From positions 124,001 to 188,000 of the forward strand of contig CAYMGM010000003.1 of assembly GCA_964390005.1 (NCBI GenBank): DNA of 64,000 bases. Reading direction: 5' to 3'. Position 1 is the stretch's first letter. Each line of letters opens with the position of its first letter. The stretch is from CAYMGM01 sp964390005 (lineage in GTDB: Bacteria > Pseudomonadota > Alphaproteobacteria > UBA9219). Under the pieces are notes generated by a model, which was not told the DNA's origin, searched no databases, and was given only the letters and a program-made list of their open reading frames with translations. The position numbers were made by a program, and so were the translations under genes. Shown piece after piece: positions 1-7,519 of the stretch.

Positions 1-366
1 AAAGGCGGCGCGGCGGCGCTGACCGCCGAAGACAGCGACGGAACGCTGGGCAGCACAACGCTGGGCGCGCGGGTGCGGCAAGTCTTGCCCTTCCTGACAT
101 CGGCCAACAATCGGGCGGCGTTCCAAGCCTCGGCGGGGTGGATGCACGCGATTGGCGACGCGAACCCCGAGACCAGCTTGCGCTTTGCGGGCTCTCGCGC
201 CTTTGAAACCCAAGCGGCCCCGCTGGCCCGCGATGCCGCTGTTCTTGGCGCTGGCGTTGATTATCTGATCGGCCAGCAAACCACGCTTGGCCTTGCGTAC
301 ACCGGCCAGATCGGCGCGCACGCCGACACCCAAGCCCTTCGCGGGAATCTGAGCTATCGGTTCTAA
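1..366 (+). CDS. Autotransporter beta-domain protein, C-terminal end only
   Basis: This is the last 121 codons of a gene entering from the left edge; the frame is open from base 1. The alternation of short hydrophobic and polar stretches, and the ending in Leu-Ser-Tyr-Arg-Phe, match the final strands of an autotransporter outer-membrane barrel, whose terminal aromatic residue is the usual BAM recognition signal. A Met/Val at base 73 is in frame but lies inside the domain, so it is not a real start. The passenger and its function lie outside the window. A second autotransporter barrel occurs at 2061-4046, so two such proteins sit within 4 kb. The barrel call is solid; passenger role unknown. 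Confidence 0.8.
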   Translation, partial: KGGAAALTAEDSDGTLGSTTLGARVRQVLPFLTSANNRAAFQASAGWMHAIGDANPETSLRFAGSRAFETQAAPLARDAAVLGAGVDYLIGQQTTLGLAYTGQIGAHADTQALRGNLSYRF

Positions 367-393
367 GAAAGAGCCCCTTAGCGCAGTGGAGGA

Positions 394-422
394 TCAAAAG
401 GTGAGCTGAGCTCACCTTTTGA
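394..422. terminator. Perfect palindromic hairpin after the autotransporter gene
   Basis: Two 14-base arms (394-407 and 409-422) are exact reverse complements around a single G. The arms have A-runs on the left and T-runs on the right, so an RNA hairpin from either strand would end in a U-rich stretch. It lies 28 bases past the autotransporter stop. A bidirectional rho-independent terminator is the simplest reading; there is no long T tract beyond the stem. Confidence 0.6.
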
Positions 423-705
423 CAATCCCGTAGGGGGCAACAATTAGACTATTCATACTTGATCTTTCCCACTCTAAAACCCGCGCAGATTAGTCCGCGA
501 GAAGCATGACGAAGTCTGAAGGGCTTGATGGGGCACCGTGCTGCCCCCGGCCCAGTACCGTGAAAAAAGCGTCATGGCTTGCCTCTTTGGGGACTGATCC
601 TGCCTATAATGGGTACTTTAACCTTTCAGTGACTTTGATTCCATTCAAGAAAGCATTTTCTGTTTGGTAAAATGACTTTGTATTTATTTGATATTGGGGA
701 TGTTT

Positions 706-1251
706 ATGGAACAGGATGCCGAAATGCTGGGCCAAGGTGATACCGACGTTTCTCAAAATCCGTATCAAGACCTGACCGAAGCGGCGTTAGCCGATTACAT
801 AGCCCGCCATAAAAGGGAACTTGCGTCCCTTGAAAACGATGCTTTTAAAAAAGCGGCCCAGCAGATTACGACTCGTGACGACGCATTTCTCAGAAGCGCC
901 TGTGACGTTCGTAATGGCCTCTTCACGATTCAACGCAGAATTGGGCAAATATCCGAAGTCCTGCAAGACCGCCTTGACGCTGCAGGGGAGACAAAAAACA
1001 ATCTGGTCAACGAATGGAAACAGATGCGTGTAACATGCTCCCGGATTAGCAAAAAGTCTGTTTGTCCACTTGGGCAGATTTCTCACACAATTGATGATTA
1101 TCGCCATGCCTTTCCCAACGAGAAATCGACATTCCTAAAAAAGCTGGGACAAGTCAGCGTTGTTGCATCGATTGTTGCCGTCATTTCCGGCTATTTCTTC
1201 GGAGACAGCCTTAAGGCAAAGGCTCTAGTACGGGTGGTGGCCTCGTTATAG
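706..1251 (+). CDS. Small protein with C-terminal membrane segment, function unknown
   Basis: The ATG at 706 is preceded by GGGGA five bases upstream, so it is preferred over the in-frame TTG at 688. The 181-residue product is mostly charged and predicted helical (Gln/Glu/Lys/Asp rich, residues 1-145). It then has one hydrophobic stretch of about 20 residues (Val-Ser-Val-Val-Ala-Ser-Ile-Val-Ala-Val) close to the C-terminus, followed by a short basic tail. That layout resembles a tail-anchored membrane protein with a cytoplasmic helical domain. I recognise no family. It sits alone in a stretch that is more AT-rich than its surroundings, next to a possible integrase fragment and another orphan membrane protein, so horizontal acquisition is possible. 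Coding status is supported by length and the ribosome site. Confidence 0.55.
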   Translation: MEQDAEMLGQGDTDVSQNPYQDLTEAALADYIARHKRELASLENDAFKKAAQQITTRDDAFLRSACDVRNGLFTIQRRIGQISEVLQDRLDAAGETKNNLVNEWKQMRVTCSRISKKSVCPLGQISHTIDDYRHAFPNEKSTFLKKLGQVSVVASIVAVISGYFFGDSLKAKALVRVVASL

Positions 1252-1268
1252 GGACTGTAATAGCGAAC

Positions 1269-1352
1269 ATGGGGCAAGTAAAAACGAAAACCGTGCCTAA
1301 AAGGCCCCTTGAAGCGGCAGAAATTCGGCAAGTGTACGCTTACCTCTCTTAG
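1269..1352 (+). pseudogene. Possible N-terminal fragment of a small tyrosine recombinase
   Basis: A 27-codon frame starting at ATG 1269 ends at TAG 1350-1352. The product has a Lys/Thr-rich start, then Val-Pro-Lys-Arg-Pro-Leu-Glu-Ala-Ala-Glu-Ile-Arg, then Tyr-Ala-Tyr-Leu. From memory this resembles the opening of compact XerC/D-like integrases, where a 'KRPL..EEI..' segment precedes the helical domain. Nothing downstream in any frame continues the domain and no catalytic Arg/His/Tyr set is present. If real it is a truncated remnant. It is short enough to be chance; the call rests on similarity of about 15 residues. Confidence 0.25.
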
Positions 1353-1353
1353 C

Positions 1354-1617
1354 TTAAGGGCCAGAGGGGGCTCCTACAGAGCTATCCGAAACTTGTGGCT
1401 GTGAGACGGGACTGTGGTTTTTCTTGGGGGGTAAAAGGACACGATCAAGGCGATTTGCCCAATAATTCGACTGGGCTGTCTTATCATTCTTGCCAAGCGT
1501 TTGCATCTCTTCGGCAGCGCTTTTGAAGCTAGCTCGAATCTTTTTAATCCCTCGCCAAAGCCCATAGCTAAAAGCTATTGAGCCAAGACTGATAAAAAAT
1601 AGATCGGAATAAGCCAT
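1354..1617 (-). CDS. Small single-pass membrane protein, function unknown
   Basis: Translation from the ATG at 1617 (GGAG about 8 bases upstream on the minus strand) gives 87 residues; an upstream in-frame start at 1674 would add 19 Arg-rich residues without a better ribosome site. Residues about 4-22 are hydrophobic (Ser-Asp-Leu-Phe-Phe-Ile-Ser-Leu-Gly-Ser) and are followed by a basic amphipathic segment (Lys-Lys-Ile-Arg-Ala-Ser-Phe-Lys) and a polar, Pro/Ser-rich tail. The N-out membrane helix plus amphipathic helix is reminiscent of TatA-like architecture. The hinge Phe-Gly pattern is absent and a Tat function is not claimed. It lies tail-to-tail with the orphan genes before it. Confidence 0.45.
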   Translation of the reverse strand: MAYSDLFFISLGSIAFSYGLWRGIKKIRASFKSAAEEMQTLGKNDKTAQSNYWANRLDRVLLPPKKNHSPVSQPQVSDSSVGAPSGP

Positions 1618-2060
1618 CCTACGTCTCCGATTGAAGCCTTGTGGCAGTTTCCCACTTCCTGCCCTTAGCAACAAGTTTTTAATGCGTTGTTAATGACTTC
1701 ATTTCTCGTTAACTTATGAACCAAAGGAAAAAAGATAGCATTGAAAAATAACGCGTAGTTCTTTTTATTTAAAAGAGGTCTTTTGGTTCTTCCCGATTTT
1801 TCTTATCATTACATTTGGGGCATTTAATCGATAGTGCCGCCGAAAGAGTATCTCCATCGTTTTGTTTTACAAACAGAACGAACTATTCAATAGCGCCCGC
1901 ATTTTAAGAAATATAACAACGAAGAAATATAAAGCATCTCCCCGTGTGTATTTCATTGTGACTTTAATTCTAGATTAATTCTTCTCCTGAAAAGTGGCAG
2001 GCAGCGAAGGGTGGGCCTTCTGTTTTTTGAAGTGTAGCTTAGCTATATAGGTGGGGAATA
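1618..2060. other. AT-rich intergenic stretch without a gene
   Basis: About 440 bases between the small membrane protein and the phosphatase-autotransporter. It is clearly richer in A and T than the flanking coding DNA. It contains many short direct echoes (for example two 'gaaatataa' copies near 1910 and 1925) and one 6-base-arm palindrome around 1770, but no open frame with a ribosome site. It must hold the promoter of the gene starting at 2061; I could not place a convincing -35/-10 pair. Confidence 0.5.
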
Positions 2061-4046
2061 ATGCGGTTTTTGCGTGTCGGCGGGCTTTGTGTGCGCGCTC
2101 CTATCCGGCGTCTTGGTCTTTGCTTGTTGGCTGGGGCGATGTGTTTTTCTGTGACGCCTGCTTTGGCGTTGGAAGAGATCAACACTTATATTTTACCCTC
2201 GACGCCGAATTTCAGGGATCTTGCGGGCATTTCAGCGAGTAATGGCGGCACGGGGTTTGTCAATCCCACCAGCAATGGCGGCGCGATGCGGACGGGCGTC
2301 ATTTATCGCTCGGATTATTTGTCTTTAAGCAACGAAGATTGGCAAAAGATCTCGACCTTGAATATTGGCCGCGATATCGATTTGCGGACCGATTCAGAAA
2401 TCGCGTCTAATCCCGATCTTGTCCCGGCGGGGGCTGTCCATACGCAAATCAATATTTATGGCACACCTGCACCAACCCCCAGTCCGTTTTGGGGCACGCC
2501 CGCAGAAGCGGTTGCGTTTATGGAAAGCGGATACCGCGATTTCGTTCGAGACCCGCCCACGCAACGGGATGGGTTTTATAATGTTTTGATGACCATCGCG
2601 CATGACGACTTTCCCGTGTTGTATCATTGCTCGGGGGGCAAGGATCGCACGGGATGGACATCGGTCCTTCTTCAAACCATCGCGGGCGTGTCGCAAGACA
2701 CGATTATGCAAGATTATCTTGCGACGAACAGTTATACCGCCGCGTTGATGGCCAGCACGAAAGCCAACCTTTTATTGACGTATCCAACATGGGATCCCGC
2801 GACCATTGACGCGCTTTTGGGGGTGCAAGCCAGCTATCTTCAAGCGGCCTTTGATCAGGTGGCGATTTCCTATGGATCTATGGATGCCTATTTGAAAGAG
2901 GGGCTTGGGCTGACGCAGGCCGATATCTATGTCTTGCGCGCCAAGATGGTCTACTACGCCTCACTGCCCGGTCAAAGCGGGATGGTCGGCAACGCCGCCG
3001 CAGGCGCTTCTTTGTTGAACGCACTGCAAAACACGCCGCTATCGGGGCATTACACGGCCTATAACTATTACCTGCAGTCGGCGATCGAGGCGGGGACGCT
3101 TGGCGGGGTCGAAACGCAAGTCGGCGGGCAGGTTCATGCCGATGCGGCTTCGTTCCTTTTACGTCAGCCTCAATGGATCGAGACGACGTCTCAACCCTAT
3201 ACCGCGCCGGAAAAAAGCGAACGTCCTTATCTTTGGATGGTTGGCTTGGGCGGCCATTTTGAATCGAACGGCGGCAGCGGCATCGAAAGCAGCCGCGAAA
3301 ACAGTGGCGGCACGCTTATGGGGGCGACCTATCGCCTTGACGACCAGATCAGCGCGACCTTTGGCTATGGCTATCAGTGGGGCTCGGTCGGGAGCGCTGG
3401 CGGCGATGCAACGCTGAATACCTATTTGGCGATGGCGAGCGGGCGCTATGCGTTTTCTTCGCTTGAGGCCGGGCCTTATGTAACCGCGCAAGCCCATGCG
3501 GGTTATGTGGACTATGAAAGCAAACGGCATCTTGGCGGCGGCTTAGGGGCGGCAAGTGGTGATAGCGATGGCGCTCTTGTCAGCAGCTTTGTTGGGATTG
3601 GCGACCGGATCCGCGTGCCGTCTTTGACGCTGACACCGCAAACGGGCGTGCGCGTTACACATCTTTTCCTTGGCGGCTTTCAAGAAACCGGTAGCGATCT
3701 TGCCTTGAAGGTGAAGTCGATGAACCCGATGACATCAAGCGGCGCCGCGCGGTTCGAGGCGCGTATGGATCCTCAATCCGTTGGCGCGTGGACATTTGCG
3801 CCTGCTGTGGCGGTTGGTTATGAACGTGCGTTTAACGATCCGCAAAGCGAGACCACAGGATCGCTTTATAATTTGCAAGTCAGTCAAAAGTCGGCTTTTG
3901 ACAGCCGAAATCTTGCCAATTTAGATTTGGATGTGACGGCGCGTTATGAATCGCTTGTTGTGAAGGCGGGGCTTTCCGGTCTGATTGGCGATGCTGCCAA
4001 AAGCAGCGGTGTCAATGGGCGCTTGTCGGTGAGTTACAATTTCTAG
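2061..4046 (+). CDS. Secreted tyrosine-phosphatase domain fused to an autotransporter barrel
   Basis: The 661-residue product begins with a signal peptide (about residues 1-37, ending Ala-Leu-Ala). Residues 38 to about 300 look like a protein-tyrosine/dual-specificity phosphatase of the Y_phosphatase3 (MptpB-like) type. There is an Asn-Phe-Arg-Asp-Leu-Ala-Gly motif at 50-56, and the catalytic P-loop His-Cys-Ser-Gly-Gly-Lys-Asp-Arg-Thr-Gly has Cys190 and Arg196 (the Cys-x5-Arg signature). A helical linker follows, then from about residue 385 to the end an autotransporter beta-barrel finishing in Tyr-Asn-Phe. The ATG at 2061 has GGTGGGGAA just upstream. The family chemistry is dephosphorylation of Tyr or phosphoinositide substrates; surface display is inferred from the barrel. 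An enzyme of this class as an autotransporter passenger is unusual. Domain calls are confident, substrate unknown. Confidence 0.85.
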   Translation: MRFLRVGGLCVRAPIRRLGLCLLAGAMCFSVTPALALEEINTYILPSTPNFRDLAGISASNGGTGFVNPTSNGGAMRTGVIYRSDYLSLSNEDWQKISTLNIGRDIDLRTDSEIASNPDLVPAGAVHTQINIYGTPAPTPSPFWGTPAEAVAFMESGYRDFVRDPPTQRDGFYNVLMTIAHDDFPVLYHCSGGKDRTGWTSVLLQTIAGVSQDTIMQDYLATNSYTAALMASTKANLLLTYPTWDPATIDALLGVQASYLQAAFDQVAISYGSMDAYLKEGLGLTQADIYVLRAKMVYYASLPGQSGMVGNAAAGASLLNALQNTPLSGHYTAYNYYLQSAIEAGTLGGVETQVGGQVHADAASFLLRQPQWIETTSQPYTAPEKSERPYLWMVGLGGHFESNGGSGIESSRENSGGTLMGATYRLDDQISATFGYGYQWGSVGSAGGDATLNTYLAMASGRYAFSSLEAGPYVTAQAHAGYVDYESKRHLGGGLGAASGDSDGALVSSFVGIGDRIRVPSLTLTPQTGVRVTHLFLGGFQETGSDLALKVKSMNPMTSSGAARFEARMDPQSVGAWTFAPAVAVGYERAFNDPQSETTGSLYNLQVSQKSAFDSRNLANLDLDVTARYESLVVKAGLSGLIGDAAKSSGVNGRLSVSYNF

Positions 4047-4068
4047 CGTTCGTCGTCTGCTTTGAGGC

Positions 4069-4091
4069 TTCTATCGTTCTATGTGATAGAA
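4069..4091 (+). terminator. Weak hairpin after the phosphatase-autotransporter
   Basis: A 7-base stem (4069-4075 with 4085-4091) and a 9-base loop lie 22 bases after the stop codon at 4046. No T tract follows, so termination here is only a suggestion. Confidence 0.25.
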
Positions 4092-4212
4092 ATTGTCGCT
4101 TGCGGAAACGAATCCTGTTGTTAAACTCTAGGACCGTAGAGATCCCTTCGTCTTGTTCAGATTCTTATCTGCTCTTGGCGCCGTCATTCTTTAGCAAAAG
4201 GAGAGGCTTTCC

Positions 4213-4728
4213 ATGATTGAGCGTAAAAACATCGTCACTTTTCTAGGAAATCCGCTGACCCTGTTGGGTGAGGCCGTCTCTATTGGACAAAAGGCGCCGC
4301 CGTTTCAGGTTTTGGATAACGGGTTGCAGGAAAAAACAGGAGATGATTTTGCTGGCGATGTTTGCATCGTCGCTGCTGTGCCGTCGCTTGATACGCCCGT
4401 GTGCGACACCGAAGCGCGCCGCTTTAATGCCGCGGCTGCGAAGCTGGGCGCAGGCGTGAAGGTTTTGACGATCAGCATGGATCTGCCCTTTGCGCAAAAG
4501 CGTTGGTGCGCGGGCGAAGGACTGGCCAATGTCATCACCCTGTCGGATCATCGTCTGGCCAGCTTTGGCGAAAACTGGGGCGTTTTGATCAAAGAGTTAC
4601 GGCTTTTGGCGCGCGCTGTTTTTGTCGTCGATCGCGGTGGCTTTGTCCGGTATGTCGAAATCGTTCCCGAAGCCTCGCATGAGCCCAATTACGAAGCGGC
4701 GCTGGCGGCAGCATCGGCGTTGCTTTAG
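4213..4728 (+). CDS. tpx: Thiol peroxidase (Tpx-type peroxiredoxin)
   Basis: A 171-residue protein of the usual Tpx length. Peroxidatic Cys64 sits in Pro-Ser-Leu-Asp-Thr-Pro-Val-Cys-Asp, the hallmark of Tpx, and resolving Cys99 lies in Arg-Trp-Cys-Ala; the 35-residue spacing fits the atypical 2-Cys Tpx mechanism. It reduces hydrogen peroxide and alkyl hydroperoxides using thioredoxin. The start ATG 4213 has a strong AAAGGAGAGG site. The gene stands alone, with about 165 bases of its own upstream region and a convergent purN behind it. Bacterial Tpx can be cytoplasmic or periplasmic; no signal peptide is visible, so cytoplasmic. Confidence 0.95.
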   Translation: MIERKNIVTFLGNPLTLLGEAVSIGQKAPPFQVLDNGLQEKTGDDFAGDVCIVAAVPSLDTPVCDTEARRFNAAAAKLGAGVKVLTISMDLPFAQKRWCAGEGLANVITLSDHRLASFGENWGVLIKELRLLARAVFVVDRGGFVRYVEIVPEASHEPNYEAALAAASALL

Positions 4729-4773
4729 TTGTCGATCCTGACGATTTGACGTAGGGCTGGGGTTCGGCTCCCT

Positions 4774-5376
4774 TCATTCATGGGGCGTTGAAAGCGTTTC
4801 GATCGCGCGTCCGTAGGCGTCGACCTCAAGGTCTTTGATGCGTTGTTCTAAGCTTTCGACGGTTTCATCTTTCGCCAGTGTTATCTTCAACTGTGTGACG
4901 ATGGGGCCCGTATCGTATTCGGCGTCGGCAAGGTGAATGGTCACGCCGGATTCTTTTTCTCCGGCAGCGATGACGGCTTCATGAACAAAGCGCCCATACA
5001 TCCCTTTGCCGCCAAACTTTGGTAGAAGGGCTGGATGTGAATTGAGAATGCGGCCAGAAAAAGCGTGCAAGGTCAGAGGGCCTATCTTTTTCATATATCC
5101 GGCAAGGATCACCCAATCGACTTGATATTCTTGCAGGCGGCTGCAAATGGCGCTGTCGATGTTATCTTCGCCGACCGTCGTTTTGTTGATGACAAAAGAG
5201 GGGACGTTGAATCGCGCCGCGACATCACGGCACGCCGCGCCGGAATTGTTCGTGATAAGAACCACAGGGACAAGAGGCTTTGAAGATTGTGTCTTTTGTT
5301 CAAGCATCAGCCGAAAGGATGTCCCATTGTGCGACGCCAGAAAGCCAACGCGAAGCGGCGGAAGCGGTGACTTCAT
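4774..5376 (-). CDS. purN: Phosphoribosylglycinamide formyltransferase
   Basis: A 200-residue product with the GAR transformylase fold. Near the N-terminus there is Val-Gly-Phe-Leu-Ala-Ser-His-Asn-Gly-Thr-Ser. The catalytic Asn-Ser-His-Pro-Ala-Leu-Leu-Pro-Lys-Phe-Gly segment follows, and the late Asp-Thr-Gly-Pro-Ile-Val supplies the third catalytic residue. It transfers a formyl group from 10-formyl-tetrahydrofolate to GAR, the third step of purine synthesis. The ATG at 5376 is preceded by AAGGAGA. The stretch after the His is Gly-Gly-Lys-Gly-Met-Tyr-Gly, a subtype that differs from the enterobacterial Tyr-Pro-Gly form. The usual partner purM is not adjacent, so here purN is a stand-alone gene convergent with tpx and divergent from the SDR gene. 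Confidence 0.9.
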   Translation of the reverse strand: MKSPLPPLRVGFLASHNGTSFRLMLEQKTQSSKPLVPVVLITNNSGAACRDVAARFNVPSFVINKTTVGEDNIDSAICSRLQEYQVDWVILAGYMKKIGPLTLHAFSGRILNSHPALLPKFGGKGMYGRFVHEAVIAAGEKESGVTIHLADAEYDTGPIVTQLKITLAKDETVESLEQRIKDLEVDAYGRAIETLSTPHE

Positions 5377-5450
5377 TCTATTTTCTCCTTTTCAAACGGC
5401 GCTTGGGCAATGGGGTTCAGGTTAAGGCTTTGCCTTCACTTGTCGAAGGT

Positions 5451-5479
5451 TTGGACAATAACGTCTTTTCCCTTTAAAA
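5451..5479 (+). promoter_or_regulatory. Candidate sigma-70 promoter for the SDR gene
   Basis: TTGGAC (5451-5456) and TTAAAA (5474-5479) are 17 bases apart, 47 bases before the ATG at 5526. An 8-base inverted repeat (5477-5484 with 5496-5503) lies just downstream, in the predicted leader, and could be a leader hairpin or an operator half-site pair. Sequence match only. Confidence 0.35.
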
Positions 5480-5525
5480 GGAATGTCTCGCCCTTATTCC
5501 TTTCAGCCTGAAAAGGAGGTTGCTT

Positions 5526-6275
5526 ATGCCTATCGCTCTTATTACTGGTGGCAGTCGTGGCCTGGGAAAAAGTATGTGCTTACATGTGGCCGCTGCAGGC
5601 TGCGATGTGATTTTGACCTACAAAACGAAAAAAGACGAAGCCGATGCCGTCGTCCGCGAAATCGAAAGCAAAGGCGTACGAGCCGCTGCTTTATCTCTTG
5701 ATATGGCCGATAGCGCTGGTTTTGCCTTATTTGCTACGTCTGTGCGCGACGTTCTTGAAAAAATGGGGGCCGCTTCTTTTGATTATTTGGTCAACAATGC
5801 TGGGATTGGCCTTTATGCGCCTTTTGCCGAAACATCGCCCGCGCAGCTTGACCTCATGTTTGCGCTGCACCTTAAGGGGCCTTTCTTTTTAACGCAGGCT
5901 TTGTTGCCACTCATCAAAGATGGGGGACGAATCCTGAATGTGTCGAGCGGTCTGGCTCGTTTCTCGCGGCCCGGCATGTCGGCCTATGCTTGCATGAAAG
6001 GCGCTGTCGAGGTCTTAACGCGCTATTTAGCCTTAGAGCTAGGAGCGCGTCGCATTGCCGTGAACACCGTTGCGCCCGGCGCCATCGAAACGGATTTTGG
6101 CGGCGGTCTTGTTCGCGATAATAAAGAAGTGAATCGCGAGATTGCCGCGGGTACGGCATTAGGCCGGGTTGGTCTTCCCGACGATATCGGTGGGGTCGTG
6201 GCGAGCCTTCTCAATCCGGCTATGGAGTGGGTTAACGGCCAACGCCTTGAAGTGTCAGGCGGGGTCTTTCTGTAA
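5526..6275 (+). CDS. Short-chain dehydrogenase/reductase (FabG-like)
   Basis: Classical SDR of 249 residues. The dinucleotide-binding Thr-Gly-Gly-Ser-Arg-Gly-Leu-Gly is at the N-terminus, Asn-Asn-Ala-Gly follows beta-4, catalytic Ser-Ser-Gly comes next, and the Tyr-Ala-Cys-Met-Lys active-site pair is present. The C-terminal Val-Ser-Gly-Gly is typical. The Thr-Tyr-Lys-Thr-Lys after beta-2 suggests NADP(H) preference. ATG 5526 is preceded by a perfect AGGAGGT at 5-base spacing, which decides against the in-frame TTG at 5520. Substrate cannot be read from sequence. FabG-like or sugar/alcohol SDRs are all possible, and there is no fatty-acid gene nearby to favour the first. Confidence 0.85.
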   Translation: MPIALITGGSRGLGKSMCLHVAAAGCDVILTYKTKKDEADAVVREIESKGVRAAALSLDMADSAGFALFATSVRDVLEKMGAASFDYLVNNAGIGLYAPFAETSPAQLDLMFALHLKGPFFLTQALLPLIKDGGRILNVSSGLARFSRPGMSAYACMKGAVEVLTRYLALELGARRIAVNTVAPGAIETDFGGGLVRDNKEVNREIAAGTALGRVGLPDDIGGVVASLLNPAMEWVNGQRLEVSGGVFL

Positions 6276-6325
6276 TATCCGTTTTGAGGCTTGACCCAAG
6301 GCAGTCTTTCCGTAACGATCCTGTT

Positions 6326-6706
6326 ATGGACAAGGATTTGACGGAGCAACAGCGCCTTTTGGCGCGGACGTTGGCGGATCGCTATGGGCTTTCATTCCCT
6401 GGCGGCGTTCTAGATGACCCTTCTTTTGGAAAAAAGTTTTTGGACCTGTTCGCTTGGGATCCGGATTCGGACCAGACGACGGGGTTTCGGCGCGTTTCAG
6501 TGATTGAGAGCTATCTTTATTATGATAAGGATATTGGGCACCTGCAAAACAAGCTTGAGCTCAGTCGCGCTGACGTCGCCTTTATGATCAAGGTGTTGGC
6601 CGAATATAAATATGGCGGCGAAATCCCGCGCGAACGCGACGAACCCGATCGCGATCCCGAGGATATCTATTATGAAAAGCTTGATACGGTCGCCGTCGAA
6701 TCTTAG
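6326..6706 (+). CDS. Conserved-looking acidic protein, function unknown
   Basis: From ATG 6326 the product has 126 residues; an in-frame TTG at 6284 is possible but less likely. It is acidic and soluble, with no signal or membrane segment. A middle region (Leu-Phe-Ala-Trp-Asp-Pro-Asp-Ser-Asp) is followed by a Tyr-rich helix (Glu-Ser-Tyr-Leu-Tyr-Tyr-Asp-Lys-Asp-Ile) and an Asp/Arg/Glu-rich tail. I recognise no domain. It follows the SDR gene by 50 bases on the same strand, so co-transcription is plausible. Its stop overlaps the stop of the convergent apt by three bases. The lack of a clear ribosome site lowers confidence in the start. Confidence 0.55.
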   Translation: MDKDLTEQQRLLARTLADRYGLSFPGGVLDDPSFGKKFLDLFAWDPDSDQTTGFRRVSVIESYLYYDKDIGHLQNKLELSRADVAFMIKVLAEYKYGGEIPRERDEPDRDPEDIYYEKLDTVAVES

Positions 6707-7275
6707 GCCGGGACGGCTTCGGTGTCGTAGGTGACAAGGCTGGAGACAGGCAGGTCCATGCTTTCTAGCTTTTGGCGGCCGGGCAAGAAGGTCAGCTCGA
6801 CAACAAAAGCCGCGCGCGTCACGACGGCCCCCATTTGACGGGCCAAAGATGTTGCGGCGCTTGCGGTGCCACCGGTCGCCAGTAAATCGTCGATAAGGAC
6901 GGCCCGTTGGCCTTTTTGCAGAATACCTTCTTGAATCTCGATGGTGTCCGAACCGTATTCAAGGTCATAAGTATAAGAGGCCGTTTGACCCGGCAGCTTG
7001 CCTTTTTTGCGGACCATGACAAAGCCGATGCCTAAAAGAGCCGCAACAGGCGCGCCCATCAGAAAACCGCGCGATTCGATCCCCAGCAAGACATCGGGCT
7101 TTTCGGCGCGCACCACGTTGGCCAAGCGCCCAACGGTGGCCTCCCACGCGGGGCCATGCGCTAAAAGTGTTCCAATATCGTAGAAAAGGATGCCGGGTTT
7201 GGGAAAGTTAGGAATTCCGCGAATATGCTTTTTAAGATCCAGCGTTGTTGAATCAAGGGCGTCAAGCGAAGACAC
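6703..7275 (-). CDS. apt: Adenine phosphoribosyltransferase
   Basis: A 190-residue type I PRTase. The PRPP-binding loop Val-Leu-Ile-Asp-Asp-Leu-Leu-Ala-Thr-Gly-Gly-Thr-Ala is intact. The N-terminal Ile-Arg-Gly-Ile-Pro-Asn-Phe-Pro-Lys-Pro-Gly-Ile-Leu-Phe and the Gly-Ile-Glu-Ser-Arg-Gly-Phe are diagnostic of APRT. It salvages adenine to AMP using PRPP, in the cytoplasm. The start codon is GTG (7275), supported by AGGAG six bases upstream on the minus strand. Its C-terminal stop overlaps that of the convergent gene. Length is normal for the family (about 170-190). Confidence 0.93.
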   Translation of the reverse strand: MSSLDALDSTTLDLKKHIRGIPNFPKPGILFYDIGTLLAHGPAWEATVGRLANVVRAEKPDVLLGIESRGFLMGAPVAALLGIGFVMVRKKGKLPGQTASYTYDLEYGSDTIEIQEGILQKGQRAVLIDDLLATGGTASAATSLARQMGAVVTRAAFVVELTFLPGRQKLESMDLPVSSLVTYDTEAVPA

Positions 7276-7388
7276 GGCAGCTCCTATGTTCTTGCGAGGA
7301 AAAGAAAAACGAAGACCCTTAGGAGAATTAACCGGATTCTAACGAAAGGTGAAGGAAAAAGAAAAGAGAAGTTAAAAAAGAAGGCAAG

Positions 7389-7416
7389 TTGTTGATGTCA
7401 TACCGCTGCATATAAA
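7389..7416 (+). promoter_or_regulatory. Weak candidate promoter upstream of the DUF2336 gene
   Basis: TTGTTG (7389-7394) and TATAAA (7411-7416) at 16-base spacing, about 100 bases before ATG 7520. An inverted repeat (CATATA at 7409-7414, TATATG at 7422-7427) overlaps the -10 and could be an operator. Pattern match only. Confidence 0.28.
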
Positions 7417-7519
7417 AACAGTATATGACGACAAGATGGCTTGTATCGTGCGGACGAGACGGTATAGTTAAATCGTCTCTATTCGTAAAATCCTTAGGCT
7501 TGTTATCCGAGGTTCCTCT

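Noticed and set aside
506..670. A 54-codon frame on the + strand in the leader of the 706 gene
   Set aside because: No clear ribosome site, no recognisable sequence, and it stops just before the real start; a TATAAT-like box at 605-610 inside it suggests leader or promoter DNA instead.
787..1107. 106-codon antisense frame under the 706 gene
   Set aside because: It is opposite a better-supported frame, with odd amino-acid composition and no ribosome site.
1354..1617. TatA homologue
   Set aside because: There is one helix plus an amphipathic segment, but no Phe-Gly hinge and no tatB/tatC nearby.
7441..7485. GAGACG/CGTCTC inverted repeat near the DUF2336 gene
   Set aside because: Six-base arms with a 12-base spacer are expected by chance in this length of intergenic DNA.
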